DNA of 64,000 bases. Source: Trichoplax sp. H2. Taxonomy: Eukaryota; Placozoa; Uniplacotomia; Trichoplacea. Location of the stretch: contig NOWV01000074.1 in the NCBI GenBank assembly GCA_003344405.1, forward strand, positions 292,188 to 356,187. Direction: 5' to 3'. The notes beneath the pieces were generated by a model that was not told the DNA's origin, did not search any database, and saw only the letters and a list, made by a program, of their open reading frames with translations. The number at the start of each line of letters is the position of its first letter. The first letter of the stretch is position 1. The position numbers and the translations under genes are program-made. Below, piece after piece: positions 11,101 through 28,199 of the stretch.

Positions 11101-14100
11101 TTTTCCAACTTACAGTTTTCTCTTTTCGACTACGTTGAGTTGGTCTTAATAATCGTCGTCGTACTTCTGCTTTTTGGGCAGCTAAGCCTTTTCTACGATC
11201 ACTTAATTTAATATTAACTAATCGCAATGTGTCAGTCAGAAGTCTACTTTTAATATCATAATCAATTTTTCCATCGGTGCCAAAACTAGGAGATCGATTA
11301 ACCTAATTATAGAGACATTGATTAATATAACGCTATTAGCGGTAAAAATAGATGTCTGAATGTCCTTACCTCTAATAGCCATGGTCGTAATTTTCGATCA
11401 AGAATAACATCAAATCCAAGAATTTCGAAACACGAGCTAATGGATGTTCCTAGTGAATTAGCCCGGCAAGTTCGATAGATATGAAGTAAATGAGGCGCAG
11501 CAGCAATAATTGTCTTGATAATAACATCCTAGTTAAGGTAAAAGCCAGAAATGAAAGAATACATTAAGTACTGAATATAGCTGAGGCATAATTTGTATCA
11601 AATCGAGCTTCTAGGTTCATTAATATTCTGTTTATGTGTCTATCAAAGCTTACTGCTATATTATTCCATAGCTGCGTCACGCTGTAGCCATGTTCTCTTA
11701 GCCATGTATTAAAAAATTTAATAGATCTAAAATTGATTTAATCGTTGAGAAAGAAAATTGAATAAGTTGCTACCAATAGAGATTAGAAGTGCTGAAGCTG
11801 TATTTGCTTCTTTTTGTCAGTAGTGAAGTAATTTTAAACACCTTTTCGTGCCTCTGTCATGCTCGTCAGCATTATCGAAATTTTCGCTATGTTTGTTGAT
11901 AGAATAATTGGTTAAATGCATAAATAATTTGTCCTAAAAGGCGCAGAAATGAAATGAATTTTAATTTTAATATGATATTTTGTTTGTCAAGGTACTGCAA
12001 TTCGTATAGATTTTAGTCGTAAATTGAGCAGTGATGTAAAGAAACAAGTTGAACAGGAAATCGTTGAAACAACATTAAATTTATATCCGTTCGTTGATAT
12101 AAGTTAAGGAATAGATATTCAGGTTATCAAGAAACAGTAGATTAAATTAGGCAATTAAATAGCCTGTAGTTCTTTTTCTTACTATATTATGATCAGATGG
12201 TACTGTATAGGGTTGTGTACTTAGTCTGACCTGTAAAATGTTAAAATAAAACTATAATTAATCAGATCAATGTTAATTATATTAGAAATTAACTTTAGCC
12301 TTACAAGCTGTAGGTTATCTTAACTTACCAAGCCGTCGTCAAATAGAAATATTCTTAACGGATCGCATGAAGTCACCAATACGTAAATTCGTAGATCAAA
12401 TTTTAACCCATCAATCAGCAAGGGCTAAAACGGTTACATTAACATAAAATTAATTGGACGTTAGGGAAGATGTACTTAATAAAAATCATCATACTTCATC
12501 CAAAAATATAAAGGATAGATATGATTTAAAAATGTGAGAGATACTAGGATAAAGAAATTCCTAAGTCGCTGGAAAAATTATTGATTTGTGTCTTACAAGC
12601 AGACTTTGCTAATTAATATTTCCACAAACCTTTTCCATATATTCTTGAACAACGTAGTTTTCATTCCAAGGAATATTTTCAGAGTTTCTTGTTAGGGTGA
12701 TACTGTTATTATATTTGTAAAATTTTAATTAATATGATAAATAACTGTTGTTACCAATAACATAACTAAAGTAGAAAGATCAGAAGCTTTGGTAAGCTAA
12801 TTTCATTACCCATTTCCCATAGCGCCGTTGGACGGTTTACAGATGAAGGTTCTTGTTTTTTTTCGCTTTTTTAATTCTCGACAATAACCTTGATAAGCAT
12901 TATATCTGGTAGAAATAGTGTTAAGGAGGAATAGCATCGAATAAAGTTGTCATAACGATGAAATCAACTCTGGTATTGATTGTATGTAATGATAGAATTG
13001 AATTAGACTTTAGTTGATAAAGATACTCGGCAGGTAATATCCAAGTTCGAGGAAAGAAACCATAATCATCTGGCAATTCTTTTACCATTCTGTATTGAAA
13101 ATTTGAAAATTTATTTACAACCAATTAAGGTTGGGATAAATTTAAAAAAAAATCTAACTATTGATATGAGAAACTTGGTAAAATTTATTAAAAACTAATT
13201 AGTACTGGCTTATAATAATGAAAGGATAGGAAGATTGTAAACTAGGCAGCAATAGTTACAAACTATACAACACTTACTTTTGAAGGTTCCTTGCTAAACT
13301 GTCCTTACGACATATTTCTCCCATACCAGGGAAATGATTAACTCTCTAAATTGAATACAGGGCGATATAATATTGCTGTTACAGGTAGTAATTTATTATA
13401 TGATAAAGTATACTGTAATCCGAGATTTTAATTTAAAGCGGTATGCGAATCATTTGAGGGTTAATCAAATGTCTGCCTTTCAAATTATCTACCAATTACT
13501 TTGTTTTTAAATAAAACTACCCAGAAATTCTCTAAAAGTAATACTTTCTGCATCATATGATCATAAAACACAGTAACCAAAGGTAACATTTGATAGTCTT
13601 TGTTTGCAATGATGTAAAGCAAGGAGTTAGAGACTAGATTGTATCGCAGTTTGAAGGCAACGATGAAAAAATACTACAAAAATGAATCGATAAATGCTAG
13701 AAAAGATTCAACGTTCAACTTAGAATGGATCGTTTCTTATTCTTAGTATAGTAATCGTTAATTCCTTTTAAGGATTATAATATCAAATAGGGTATCGAGT
13801 AAATGCTACAATTTCTATTTTTTGAATTACCTGATATGGCTTAAATTCGGCAATTCGTTCAGTAGGAAGGGCAGTATCACACCAGAATAGGAAACTAAAT
13901 CGAAAAATTAATAGAAATCAATCCGTGAATTCATTCTCGCAATTGCTCGAATAGTTTTAAATCCTAATTAAGAATATGAATTGTTCTAGTCTTTGCGACT
14001 TAATTGAGCATAGTGAATGAAGAAATTAATTAAATTATTGATCCAATTTTTACCTGCTGAGATCTTCATCTTTAGATTGGATCATTCCAAAACGCTCAAG

Positions 14101-15257
14101 TGTTACTTCTTTAACTGTAAAAGCAGAATACACATATCAAATGACAACATCCGTCAATTCTTTTATGTTATAAAATTTACATTTGATGTAGTCAATCGGT
14201 GTTAATAAAATTAATTGTGGTCATTTATTGACCAGATGTAGATGATGAGACTATTAAAATAATTGAATAACAGAAAGTTTGTCTACATAAGCTTTGTCCT
14301 GGTATGTCATCAACTTCCACTATTAATCAATGATTTACTTCTTTACTGCTGAAAAATTATTCCAATAATAGCTCATTCTTTACTTCTCTCGTCTCTAACG
14401 ATGATGTGTAGAAAAGTAAAATATACTTGACAAATGTAGATTTGATTAATCAGCATATAATGAATACTATTGGAGTATTGGATTATATTCAAAAATTGAA
14501 GGGAATTGGAATGAAGAGACTATCAATTGATTTCATAACAAAGAGCTAATCCTTATAAACTATATCTCGATTTTTCACTAGTAACAATCACTTCGCTCTT
14601 TGTTCGCCAATTTTGGTTCAATAAAATTTGTTCAAGTTTTCTCTACTACTCATATGAAAAATATCTCAAATAAAGTCATTAATAAATTATTCTAGGTTAG
14701 ATAGAGAATCTTTTGACTGGTCTACTGTTTTATTAAAATTAAGAGTCCCTTATGTAGCTGTATCCGTAAAAATAAGGCGTGAAAAGCATCACAAAATAAA
14801 TTTATAATGCTATATTGATATTAATAAACTGTATGGAGATCTTCAAGTAAACTTGTTATATTGATTGTTCAGCTCTTTACTAATAACATTTGACTTCAAT
14901 TATGCTCTCTATCGCCATTTATTTTAATATTATGACTATTTTATTTATTAAGTATATCGTTCTCAATTCTGCTTTATCGTACTCATATTAGACGAAAAGT
15001 TTTCTTTAAATCTTCATGACCAACTGTCTAAACAGTAAAAACTTACCAATATCATATTTAGTGCCGGACAGATTAATCGATATTGCACGCTTCTTTTTGC
15101 CTTTTTTACGTGTAGTTGATGTAGTTGTTGTTTCAGATGGTCTATAAGAAAATGTTTTAGATGGAGTTGATTCACTTTCCATTTCATATTCTTCTTCTTC
15201 TTGTTGCATATTGGCGGCCAACAAGGCATTACTATTTGATAATCCGTTTGCTTGCAT
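8132..15257 (-). CDS. Tubulin polyglutamylase, TTLL6/TTLL13 type (3' end unresolved)
   Basis: Adds glutamate chains to tubulin tails on axonemal and cytoplasmic microtubules. Exons (minus): 15257-15047, 14114-14054, 13894-13831, 13345-13278, 13089-about 13027, 12888-12810, 12702-12630, 12424-12329, 12230-12183, 11933-11842, 11726-11654, 11528-11370, 11302-11114, 10996-10949, 10845-10783, 10677-10584, 10391-10342, 10203-10123, 10033-9857, 9761-9627, 8913-8839, 8712-8552, 8456-8408, 8253-8132. Family motifs: [75 protein letters not shown], and a long TTLL6-like tail ([24 protein letters not shown]). The nucleotide loop reads [14 protein letters not shown] rather than the usual CKPDSGCQGRGI. About 780 residues are recovered. 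The junction between 13027 and 12888 does not keep phase, so a micro-exon is probably missing there. TTLL6 and TTLL13 cannot be separated by eye. Confidence 0.93.
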
Positions 15258-18200
15258 CCTTCAGTTATTCTGTTATTATGTAACATTTAAAACCTGGTTT
15301 TATTGCTTGGTTCGATTAAGACACTTCGCACCGATTAGTAAACGATGAATGTAAGGTTAAATCTTTCTACGCTCAAAGACTAAAGCTAATTATTAATGAT
15401 TTGTCGTAAATAACATTCATATGATCGTATTACAAATTAAGGCAGGTTGGATAGATTTGAGGCTTTACTTTAGCCGCCCTATTGCTAATGATAGGCTGGA
15501 ACGAAAGTAATTAACAAAATCGTCGGTACATTAATCTACAGATTACTTCACTGTTACTATTATAAACAAATCTAAAATAAACGGTACAAAAGAATAGCTT
15601 TAGTAGGATAGATTAATGTTAGTGTATTGTAGTCAGCATGATCATTACTTATACAGTAATTTAGTGGGCATACCAAGTAAGGTAAAAAGAAGGAAAATTT
15701 TAAAGATAGATTAATTTCACGTTAGTAATCGCTGTGCTGCCTCCAAAAAACCTTGATAGTACAGTATGATCAAATTATAAATGAGTATAAAATAAGTATC
15801 AAGCTACTTAAGTTTGATATTAACCATAAGAAAAGGGATAAACGCGACAGGAAATAAAACTGTGAGCAAAGCAAATGTAAACACTGTAAAGTATGATATC
15901 AAGGACCAATGTCACGATGAAGTAGTGTGCGTATTTTTAGGGTAAACATCTAATCTCGTTATAATTTTAAATAAGTAAATCTTGTCATAGCATTGGGGTT
16001 AACATCTAACTAAAAATAGATAACATTGAATACCATAATAAAGAAGAAGTGGATAGTAATCCAAGATGATAAATTACAAATGTCATAGGATATGAAGCAG
16101 CTACTTAATCAAATTAGACTACGGTTGGAAAATGTTGTATAAAGGTTATTTTAACCGCAATCAAAGTTGATCAAAATCAGGGTAATCTTGTTGGTACGGC
16201 TGACTAGCAATATAACCAATATTTACCTTCTTTCTTGGTTCAAAAATGGGTTAACATAACAAGGACGAAAGCTTTCCTAACTATGTCCGCATTTAGATTT
16301 TTAGTTGGTGATATGAAAATGATTTAGGTAATTCTATAATTTAATTAGGTCAATTTAGTTTGCCACCACGGGATCAAGTTAACTGTGTTACTATAATACG
16401 TTTTAATCTTCAGTTTAACGACAGCTCTTCAATAATTCCCTATCTATCACTACATTGATCCTCGCTATAAGTTTATGGTCGCCTAGCAACACTAACATAA
16501 TCAGTTATCGTCAATATTGTGAATTATTCATTGGCGAGGTGGATGCTATTTTATTGGATCAATATTTCTACACTTAGACAATAGGCATTAAAATAAAAAT
16601 CAATTGATTGTTAAACGTTGGAGTAGAGTTGTGGTTATACAAATGTATTACTTATCGACAACATGGGATCATGTTAATAATAAAGAGTTTAGTCATGGGT
16701 ACTCTAATATCAATATGATGCTGTGACTGGCATCTCTCCTGCTGGAAGGCATGGCTTATGAGTTAATTACATGTATCAGAACATAATTAAATATCAGAGT
16801 ACATTGTCGGCTTTCTAGTTAAGTTAGATTATGTCAATAAAGTCACGCTATTTACTAGATCCTAATTATCTAAATAAAACCTTTATATAAATCCATCGGA
16901 TAGAGATATGAGTTTAATATACGTTTACAAGTAATTACCTATGTTAGGATTAGTTTAGGTATACACTTAATAATGAAATCCTTATCGAACCATGATAGAT
17001 AGCTCATAAACGCTTTTGGATTGATTTACAAAATATTGACATATAGAATTGGATGTTATCATGCTATACGTAAAATAGGTAATTGAATTCTAATTAACCA
17101 AACAAGGCATTTGCATACACTTTTGGATTGATTAACGAAATATCGATAAATAGAATTAAATATTTATCATGTTATACCTGAAATAGGTGAACGAATTCTA
17201 ATTAACTAAGCAAGGCCTTTGCATGTGTCGGTTGTATAATGCTTTTTAACTAGTAATAATTTATGTATACGCCTAATAATTAAATCTTTATGGAATGATG
17301 CCGTATAGTTTATCAACATGTTAGAATTGACATATAAATATGGACAAGTAGAGCTGAGAGCTTTATCATATCGTTTAATACGAAAATATGAGCTACGTGA
17401 GTTTACTATACAAAAAAATTACAATAAAATGTGTTTGCAAGTGTTTATACGTTTGCCATTTATAAATTAAACTTGAGATAAGCAGTTGAAATTATTTTAC
17501 AGATGATGAGACAAAATTTATAAATCTTTCGGTATTATTTTTCTGATATATCGAAGTAGAATTAAATGATATGGCATAGAGTATAACGTAATATTACTAT
17601 TTAGTTGCTTCTAACCAGGGATTAGTTAATTAAATAATACATTTATGTGAGTCCATCAAATCGAAAATCACGATAATATTCATTTAAAAGTGATTCTATC
17701 TTTAAAGTTACGGCTAGCTTGGATATAGATTGAATAATTAAATTTCTTTTTAATCATGAGATACGATTTATAAACGTTTCGGAATTGATGTACTATTTAG
17801 GTAGCAACATGACCTGAAAAGTCACATAAACGATTTCATCATCGCTAATTTCAATATATAGCAAGACTTTTATATGAATCTGCCGGATAGAAAGATCAGA
17901 TAGATATACACTTAGAAGTGATTTTACATTTTAAAGTGGTGTAAAGTATGATCAATTAAGGCATACGTTCGGATAAGTAATAATAACGGTATTCTATTCC
18001 AACGATTACATATATACAGTACAGTGGATGGAAATTATTAGTATTAGCTTCGTAATTTGGATAAAACGTGATTTAGTGATTTTTGATGTAATTTACTAGG
18101 TGTGATGGCTTCATTAAAATTAATTATTGAAGCGAAATTTATCATACTATAAACATAGATCTCTTCAACTTTTTGGACTAGAAGCACCGCAATTTAATTT

Positions 18201-20619
18201 ATTTCCCCTCGGGTAGTATTTAGATTGCTAACTTGTGTAATTCTGAAGCTTGCAAAAAGAACGAATTACTTCCGGTTAGATAGGGATTATAATCGTAGCT
18301 ATTACAGTAAAATAATCCCTGAATATTTACGATATTGACTGAATTCAAAATAATATTAAAAGAGGTAACAGTTTAAGTGAGTATAAACTAAAAATTACCG
18401 TAAACGCTTTAAAATACTGGATAGAAAGTCTCTCTAAGGGGTTCGATATAAGGAAAGAGCTGATTAATATGTATGAGTAGCATTAACAATATTTGAACTA
18501 TCATAAATAGACATTGTGATACTCACTCTATTGTGTCGAAGACGAAATACGTTCGGGCATTAAAAGAATGGTCGATCCTTACCTATAAGAGGGGACTTTA
18601 ATTATATACCAGAAATATTTAGTATTCTTGCTTCTAAAGAGATATTATAAAAGAATTGGATAGATTCGATGCTATACAGCAGTTAAATTCAGAACAATCA
18701 AGGTATCTTTTTATAATAAAATTATTGTTTACCTTAGTTTTCATGATGTAAATTCATCTTACCATAAAGGTTTAGGTTATTTCGTACTCTTTTTTATTTC
18801 TAGGTAGATCCTGGCCCTAGTTACTGTTTTCTGTCTAAAAGCGCAATAAAAAGCGTAGCTTGTGTATCGATCGAAGCAATAAGTCTCTATAGGGTGGAAA
18901 GATCTCACTTAATTAAAATATTGTTTTATCTGCATTTTATTAATTTACTTCCTCCAACATTGGCTATTCAAATGATATTTAATTTACCAAAGTCTTTAAA
19001 AGAAAGATTTATTGTTCTAGTATAGATGCTGGGAAAGAGTAAGATCTGCAATTATAATACCCAATCTTATCTTACAGCTACATAATAAATCCTTCTAATT
19101 TGATAATTTGATTAACTTTAAAAAAATAGTTTCAATTACTTTGAACATAATTGAATTAAAAATATAGTAGCATTATGTTCAATGTAAGGAAGATGTTCAA
19201 GAAATGATAAATTTTTTGAATTTATTAATATAATCAGGCAGGAAGGATTTCTAATGATTAGATGTTTAATACTTTGCACTGGGTGCATGTTAGGGTGATG
19301 TTATATCATGATTGTAGAGTTCTAGTAGAGCTGTGTGAGACGAATGCGTTATTATGATTTAGAAAATCTGGAGTCGTTGTTAATATCTACTTTCATATGC
19401 TTGTATTAACTTTACAACGATATAATAGGATAAGCTAGTTCTGTTTTGTATACAAATTTTCTTTATTACCGCATTTTATAATTACAATTCACGTGCGTAT
19501 TTTTGGAATAATATCAATCTGAAATATTAAGTCTGTTGCCACGCTGTTGCATGCTATAACTAGCCATCCTTTGTATGAATTGAACAGGTTCAATCGAGAA
19601 GTATTTGTAGTTGTAAGAGTTATATATTACGTCCGATTTCGATATGTTGGAGGGGAATATTCTTCATAGCTAATTGCAATGGACTGTAGGCTGCAGACTA
19701 TAGCATGGGTTGATGATGTAGTTAGTGATACTGTATCCTAATTGTACGATATCATAAAATAGTGAAAAATTATTTATATTTTAGTATCAAAAACTCTTAT
19801 CTGTTATTTGAATTCATTACCTACTGCAGCCGTTATTGATGAATTAAGGCATCATAAATAATAGTTACTAACTTATCAACGTTTAAGACATAGTCGTCGA
19901 TAGCTTAGCTGCTGCAATGTATGGATTACTTGTATTTTTAGCGATTACTAAGTTTATTTTACTAAATATTAAATATTTTACTTTCGACTTAGTTTAATTT
20001 TTGAAATAGCGCATAAAAGTGTTCATCAATCTCCTGACGAGATCCCCTCGATATTAGAAACATAATTTTGTGAATAATAAATTGTAATATTAAAGATTGT
20101 GAAGTTCATAGTTTAGATAGTTGTCTTTAGCAGTAAAATGGATTGAGTATTATATTCTATAACGTATACAACAAACGAAAGTATTAACATCTGTATATCG
20201 TAAAGCAAATATAACACATTCTATCCATCTGTTGTATTCTATAGAATCTCAATTATAAAGATAGGGTTAGAAATATCAGATCAATCAGTAGAGTAAAATT
20301 TCTGTGAGATAACATTGTACTGGTGAAACAGCAAATGATAAATTATAAGACAGCAAAATATTATCACGAATGCAGCGATTTAAGCATGACTACATCAAAA
20401 TTGAATGCAATGTATATAATATATTGAGCAAAAATAAGTATTGACATAAATATCATTTCTTTCTCATAAATTTAAAGTCATAATCAAACTCTTTGATATT
20501 TGAACATTAAGCGAATGTTGTTAGTGCGATGAGACATAGACAATAAATAATGATATAATTAGTAATATGGCTGGAAGTCTAGGGCCATGGTTTTTTGCTA
20601 GATCTTAATTAAGACAAAC
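15258..20619. other. 5.3-kb interval with no recognised gene
   Basis: AT-rich sequence upstream of the TTLL first exon and downstream of the MMACHC stop. No ORF resembles a known protein and no string of phase-compatible exons was found on either strand. The only structure seen is the diverged array at about 16.78-17.95 kb, listed separately. Confidence 0.6.
16780..17950. repeat. Old, strongly diverged tandem array
   Basis: Recurring phrases suggest decayed tandem units. CTTTTGGATTGATT occurs at about 17012 and 17120, each followed by an ATAGAATT..TATCATG..ATACxTxAAATAGG..GAATTCTAATTAAC block, giving a period of about 108 bp. Looser copies recur: TTTATATRAATCYRYCGGATAGA near 16885 and 17865, and TAATxAAATCxTTATxGAA near 16970 and 17275. 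Identity is too low to give a consensus by eye. Confidence 0.6.
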
Positions 20620-21965
20620 TTAAGTTTCATCAAACAGTTTTCGTAGTATTTGGGGCCTTTGTGATGGTGGTGTAGAAAAGAAAGTTTTTTGCTCATCTGA
20701 ATAACGAGCAACGACACCAGGTAAAACATCGCGAAAGCTCCAATCCCTCCAATGAAAATTATAAAGATTTAATAACCTGATGCGATCTTGATCGGTTTTA
20801 ATCATATCTGGTGGCTCTACCTGAGCCAATTTATTAGCGTTGACATCTTCAAATATGATTACACCTCGTAATGCAAACCAACCACCATACTTAGGATGCA
20901 CACAGGTACCATAGATACGCTGTGATTCATCCCATGGATCGTCATGAACATCGCAACGTTGGTAGTAACGAACAGCTCCTGCTACATGACCAGCAGTTTG
21001 AACTAGAACTTTGGGCCGATGTGACGCATCCATTTCAAAGTCTCGTATAATGTGTAATTGATGATCTGGGAAATGATTTCGAATCTTTTGAAAATAGTCA
21101 AGCATACATTGATCTAATGGATCATAAACGTTCTGATTATAAGAGAATTCTTCCTTTTCTTCTTCATTCCATTCCGCTTTGTCTTCAAGTGGAAAATTGT
21201 CAATGTTGTATTTCTTCATAATAAAAGTCTTAAAGGTCTTGTCAAACATTTGGGGTAAACTAATGATGATAAATGCCAAGGCATTTTGATTGCTCTTTAA
21301 TTTAAAGTGATCATCCACTTGATCGTTATACCAGGAAATCTATTGGAATAAATGAGCTATTAAGACAACGCATCCTATGAAAGTTATATACTGCTTTCTA
21401 AGATTCTGAAGCTATAATTAACGATCAGATTAGATGATGAATTTGTCAACTATGGAGTCGTTATGAGCATTTCTGTATCATTTCATTCTGTAGTTTCGCT
21501 TACTGTTTCGCACGGCGAATTTTGGTAAGATTATCCAATACAATTCTATCTTTTCTCTATTGCTACTATGAACCGAAAGATATCTGTGCACTATCTATGA
21601 CCCAACGGTGAAACTTTAAGAGCAGCATAATTTTAATATTGAATCATTTTTTAGCTCCCAATCAATACTAATAAAGCCAATTACGATATCATAATCGATT
21701 GAGAATGATTTGATTCTTATCAATCGCTATTATACACGTATATGAATATGTAGTAGACAGTTGCTATTCCATGATGATATTTCCGATATTGCTTACGATT
21801 CAATACATGGTTAAGTACTGTAGTTAAACATTCTATAAATTATGTATCAAGCCAAGCTACTACAGTATATATAATTATATCTACCTTAAAGGGTGCACAC
21901 TCGAAGCCGTCAGGATAGAGTAATCCTTCCAATTTATTGATAATCACTTGTAACTTTTCAGCCAT
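20620..21965 (-). CDS. MMACHC: Cyanocobalamin reductase/alkylcobalamin dealkylase, MMACHC (CblC)
   Basis: Cytosolic vitamin B12 processing enzyme. It removes the upper ligand of incoming cobalamins (cyanide or alkyl groups, using FMN or glutathione) before hand-off to MMADHC. Two coding exons: 21965-21885 (27 residues from the ATG) and 21339-20620, joined in phase 0 by a GT/AG intron of 545 bp, giving 266 residues against about 280 in human. Matching blocks: LYPDGFECAPFK, ISWYND, NALAFIIISLPQMFDK, DPLDQC, RPKVLVQTAGHVAGA, YYQRCDV, GTCVHPKYGGWFALRGV, FNFHWRDW, RYSDEQKTFFSTPP. The cobalamin-pocket segment HVAGA and the GGWFALRG loop (human GGWFAIRG, site of a known disease Arg) are intact. An acidic insertion (around residues 65-95, with EWNEEEKEEF) is longer than in vertebrates, and the Pro/Ser-rich vertebrate C-terminal tail is missing. 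Secure call. Confidence 0.97.
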
Positions 21966-23879
21966 GATTTGATCAGCTAGAATGGATTTTAGACAATCAT
22001 GAGCGGGCTCTCAGCTCAACACAACAATCATTGCAATCCTGATAACATTCTCTTTTTATGGTGATCCCATCCAGCAGCTAGAGCAAGCCTCTCAAGCTAC
22101 AACCATAGAAATTCTGCTCCAACTTCCATATTTATCCAACGTTCAGCTAGCGTTTTCTTCAAGGGCTTGCAATGGATCCATCGGTGGCCTTGCCAACGTG
22201 TCCGTCATCTCCACACAATACTTTGTACTGTTTCCGCTACAGTACAATACCTCGTAGAGTGGGCGAGAGAGCAAGAGCACTGAGCGTACGATACAGGATC
22301 ACCATACAACATTCATCATCCAGTAGTTGACTACCTTGTGTGGTATTGTTTGAGTAATGCTATAGCGAAGCAGGGTATTGTAGCTTGCGGTAGTAACGGG
22401 TAAGTCAAAATGTCGGCGCTTTACGATAGGAGAGATATCGCTAGAGACTAGTGAAAGTCCTGGCTCGGCTGCTTGATGGCTGCTTAATGATGGGACCTGC
22501 TCTACCTGGATTTGCTTGATGAAGAAAATGCTTCTATTTCGAAATAACTTACATATCTAAATTAGAACGATATGGAAAGTAGTACAGCTCTAGGTGTTTA
22601 CGCTGTCTTTACTGTAGGCATGGGCTAGAGCTAGAGAGCAGATTTGCCGTTGCCATCAAAACCATCAATAGATTGATTATATAATTATGTTACTTTTTAG
22701 AGCTTTCAGCATCAGATTTGCATATTAACCAACTACAGTACAAATCTATCAGAGTATAAGTAAATAAATATTGATACATGTATATTTTACTAATAATTCC
22801 ATACCTTATTGCACGGGGTGTGAGCATACACCACAGTGCAGTACATCCCTATGCCATGTCTTTCTGGTTATGTGATTGGTTGTCGATAGACTTCCGATAT
22901 CAATAAGCTTTACTTTTTAGCGCCGATGATATTCAAGGCAAGACTTTGTGTCATCCTATCTCTAGCCAATGAATTAATACTCACACGCAGAATCTTAATC
23001 TAGGTCTTGATTTCAACTAGTATTAATCAAATTTAAGTGGCACTCAGGCATTTTAAGCCCTCCGATGTCATACTCTGCTAAGAAGGGAATCTTCTTTTAC
23101 TAAACTTCAATCTGGACAGTAGGAATACACCTTCTAAAGAATAGACGTATAGTATACTATACCCGTCTACTTTTCATCGATAGATTGTTTAATCATATTA
23201 ATGCATGTTGATGAAATTTTAAATAGACTAGTAATTGCTGTAACGGGTATGTCAAGGCTGAGTAGTAACTATGATACCATACATCAAGAATATAGGCAGC
23301 ACAATAATATGCTATCAAAATGATAAATAAAGTGACAATACCCTGATTAATACGTTCGAACTTCTTGTTTTAATGCTGAAATTAAATTTCCTTAACTTAC
23401 AGATTAATTAACAATTGATTCAGGGTGCTTACTACTATGAAGTAATGAATAAATCAATCACAAGTACCAACATTGTACTCTACGCTTACTTCCCTTATTT
23501 CATATAATCTTATAGATTACATATGAAAACTGACTAGGCACGAAGCATTTGTCTAATACCCACATCAATAAAAATTACTAAGGGAATGAAGGCTTTATGG
23601 CTCACTCTGCAGCAATTACCATCTATTAAATTACTTTAAATAATTTTATATGTGATCGAATTAGCAAGGGTAACGAATACATAGCAAACTATCCGATGAG
23701 TAATATCTATCAATTTTCAATTTAAAAATTATAGTATGATAAATTGTACTTTGTTATAGCGAATAAACTTGCCAACATACAAAGAGAGAAATGAATTAAT
23801 TAGCCAGCATTCATTGCAAGCAAGATAATAATTAAAATGAAATTATCCTTAACAAAATTAAATTTCTGCTTTGGTAAAA
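21966..23879. other. 1.9-kb intergenic interval, nothing recognised
   Basis: Lies between the MMACHC start and the PGM1 stop (both genes on minus). No supported ORF and no tandem array. A small cluster of TACAGTAC-type words occurs at about 22200-22260. The MMACHC promoter should lie at its left end, but no specific element could be called. Confidence 0.55.
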
Positions 23880-27651
<3,772 letters not shown>

Positions 27652-27893
27652 TTTACTCCCTCCTAAGCTCACTGATTGCTTGATTTGCTGCTAGCCTTGT
27701 TTGCTCACGTCCGTCTGATTTTTATACCCACCCTCTCGGATAAAAGAAGAATCACATCTGAGTCATGACCACTCGCCTCATACTGTACCCTATATTCTAC
27801 CGCTTGAATTGAACAGTCTCTCTTGTACGTGACATACTATTCATTGTGAAATGTACATGCGCAGTACGTGTTGGAAAGGTTGAGTGTCTACCT

Positions 27894-28190
27894 CTAGCTT
27901 TGTGTCATGATTGGTCGAGTGTCACTGTACTTTTGTAGAGAGTCTGTCTTGTAGTCTGTCCGGACACAGCCGTGGGCCAGCGTACCAATACGTGAACCGA
28001 TGGTGTCCCAGGCAGCAGCCAGTGCGTGCATCGCTGACCCTTGACAGGGGTCAATATTGACGGTATGAATGGGACTGACTGCAACATCTAGGTCAAACGC
28101 CTGTCGCCCGAAGCGCTGACAGGACAACTTTGTACTGGTGTGCTCACTTCCACCAGGGATTGACTGACTACTCAATCCGGTAGTACTCAT
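27894..28190 (-). CDS. Unrecognised 98-residue ORF, possibly not a gene
   Basis: An ATG-started ORF in a patch clearly richer in G+C than its surroundings (about 27700-28200). It is Ser/Thr/Ala-rich, with no membrane segment, signal peptide or family motif that I recognise. Upstream and downstream exons were not found. It sits between the divergent PGM1 and LMBRD2 starts, about 240 bp outside the PGM1 ATG, so it may simply be the CpG-richer promoter/5'-UTR region of PGM1. A real small gene or first exon cannot be excluded. Confidence 0.2.
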   Translation of the reverse strand: MSTTGLSSQSIPGGSEHTSTKLSCQRFGRQAFDLDVAVSPIHTVNIDPCQGSAMHALAAAWDTIGSRIGTLAHGCVRTDYKTDSLQKYSDTRPIMTQS

Positions 28191-28199
28191 GTAGCAGGT

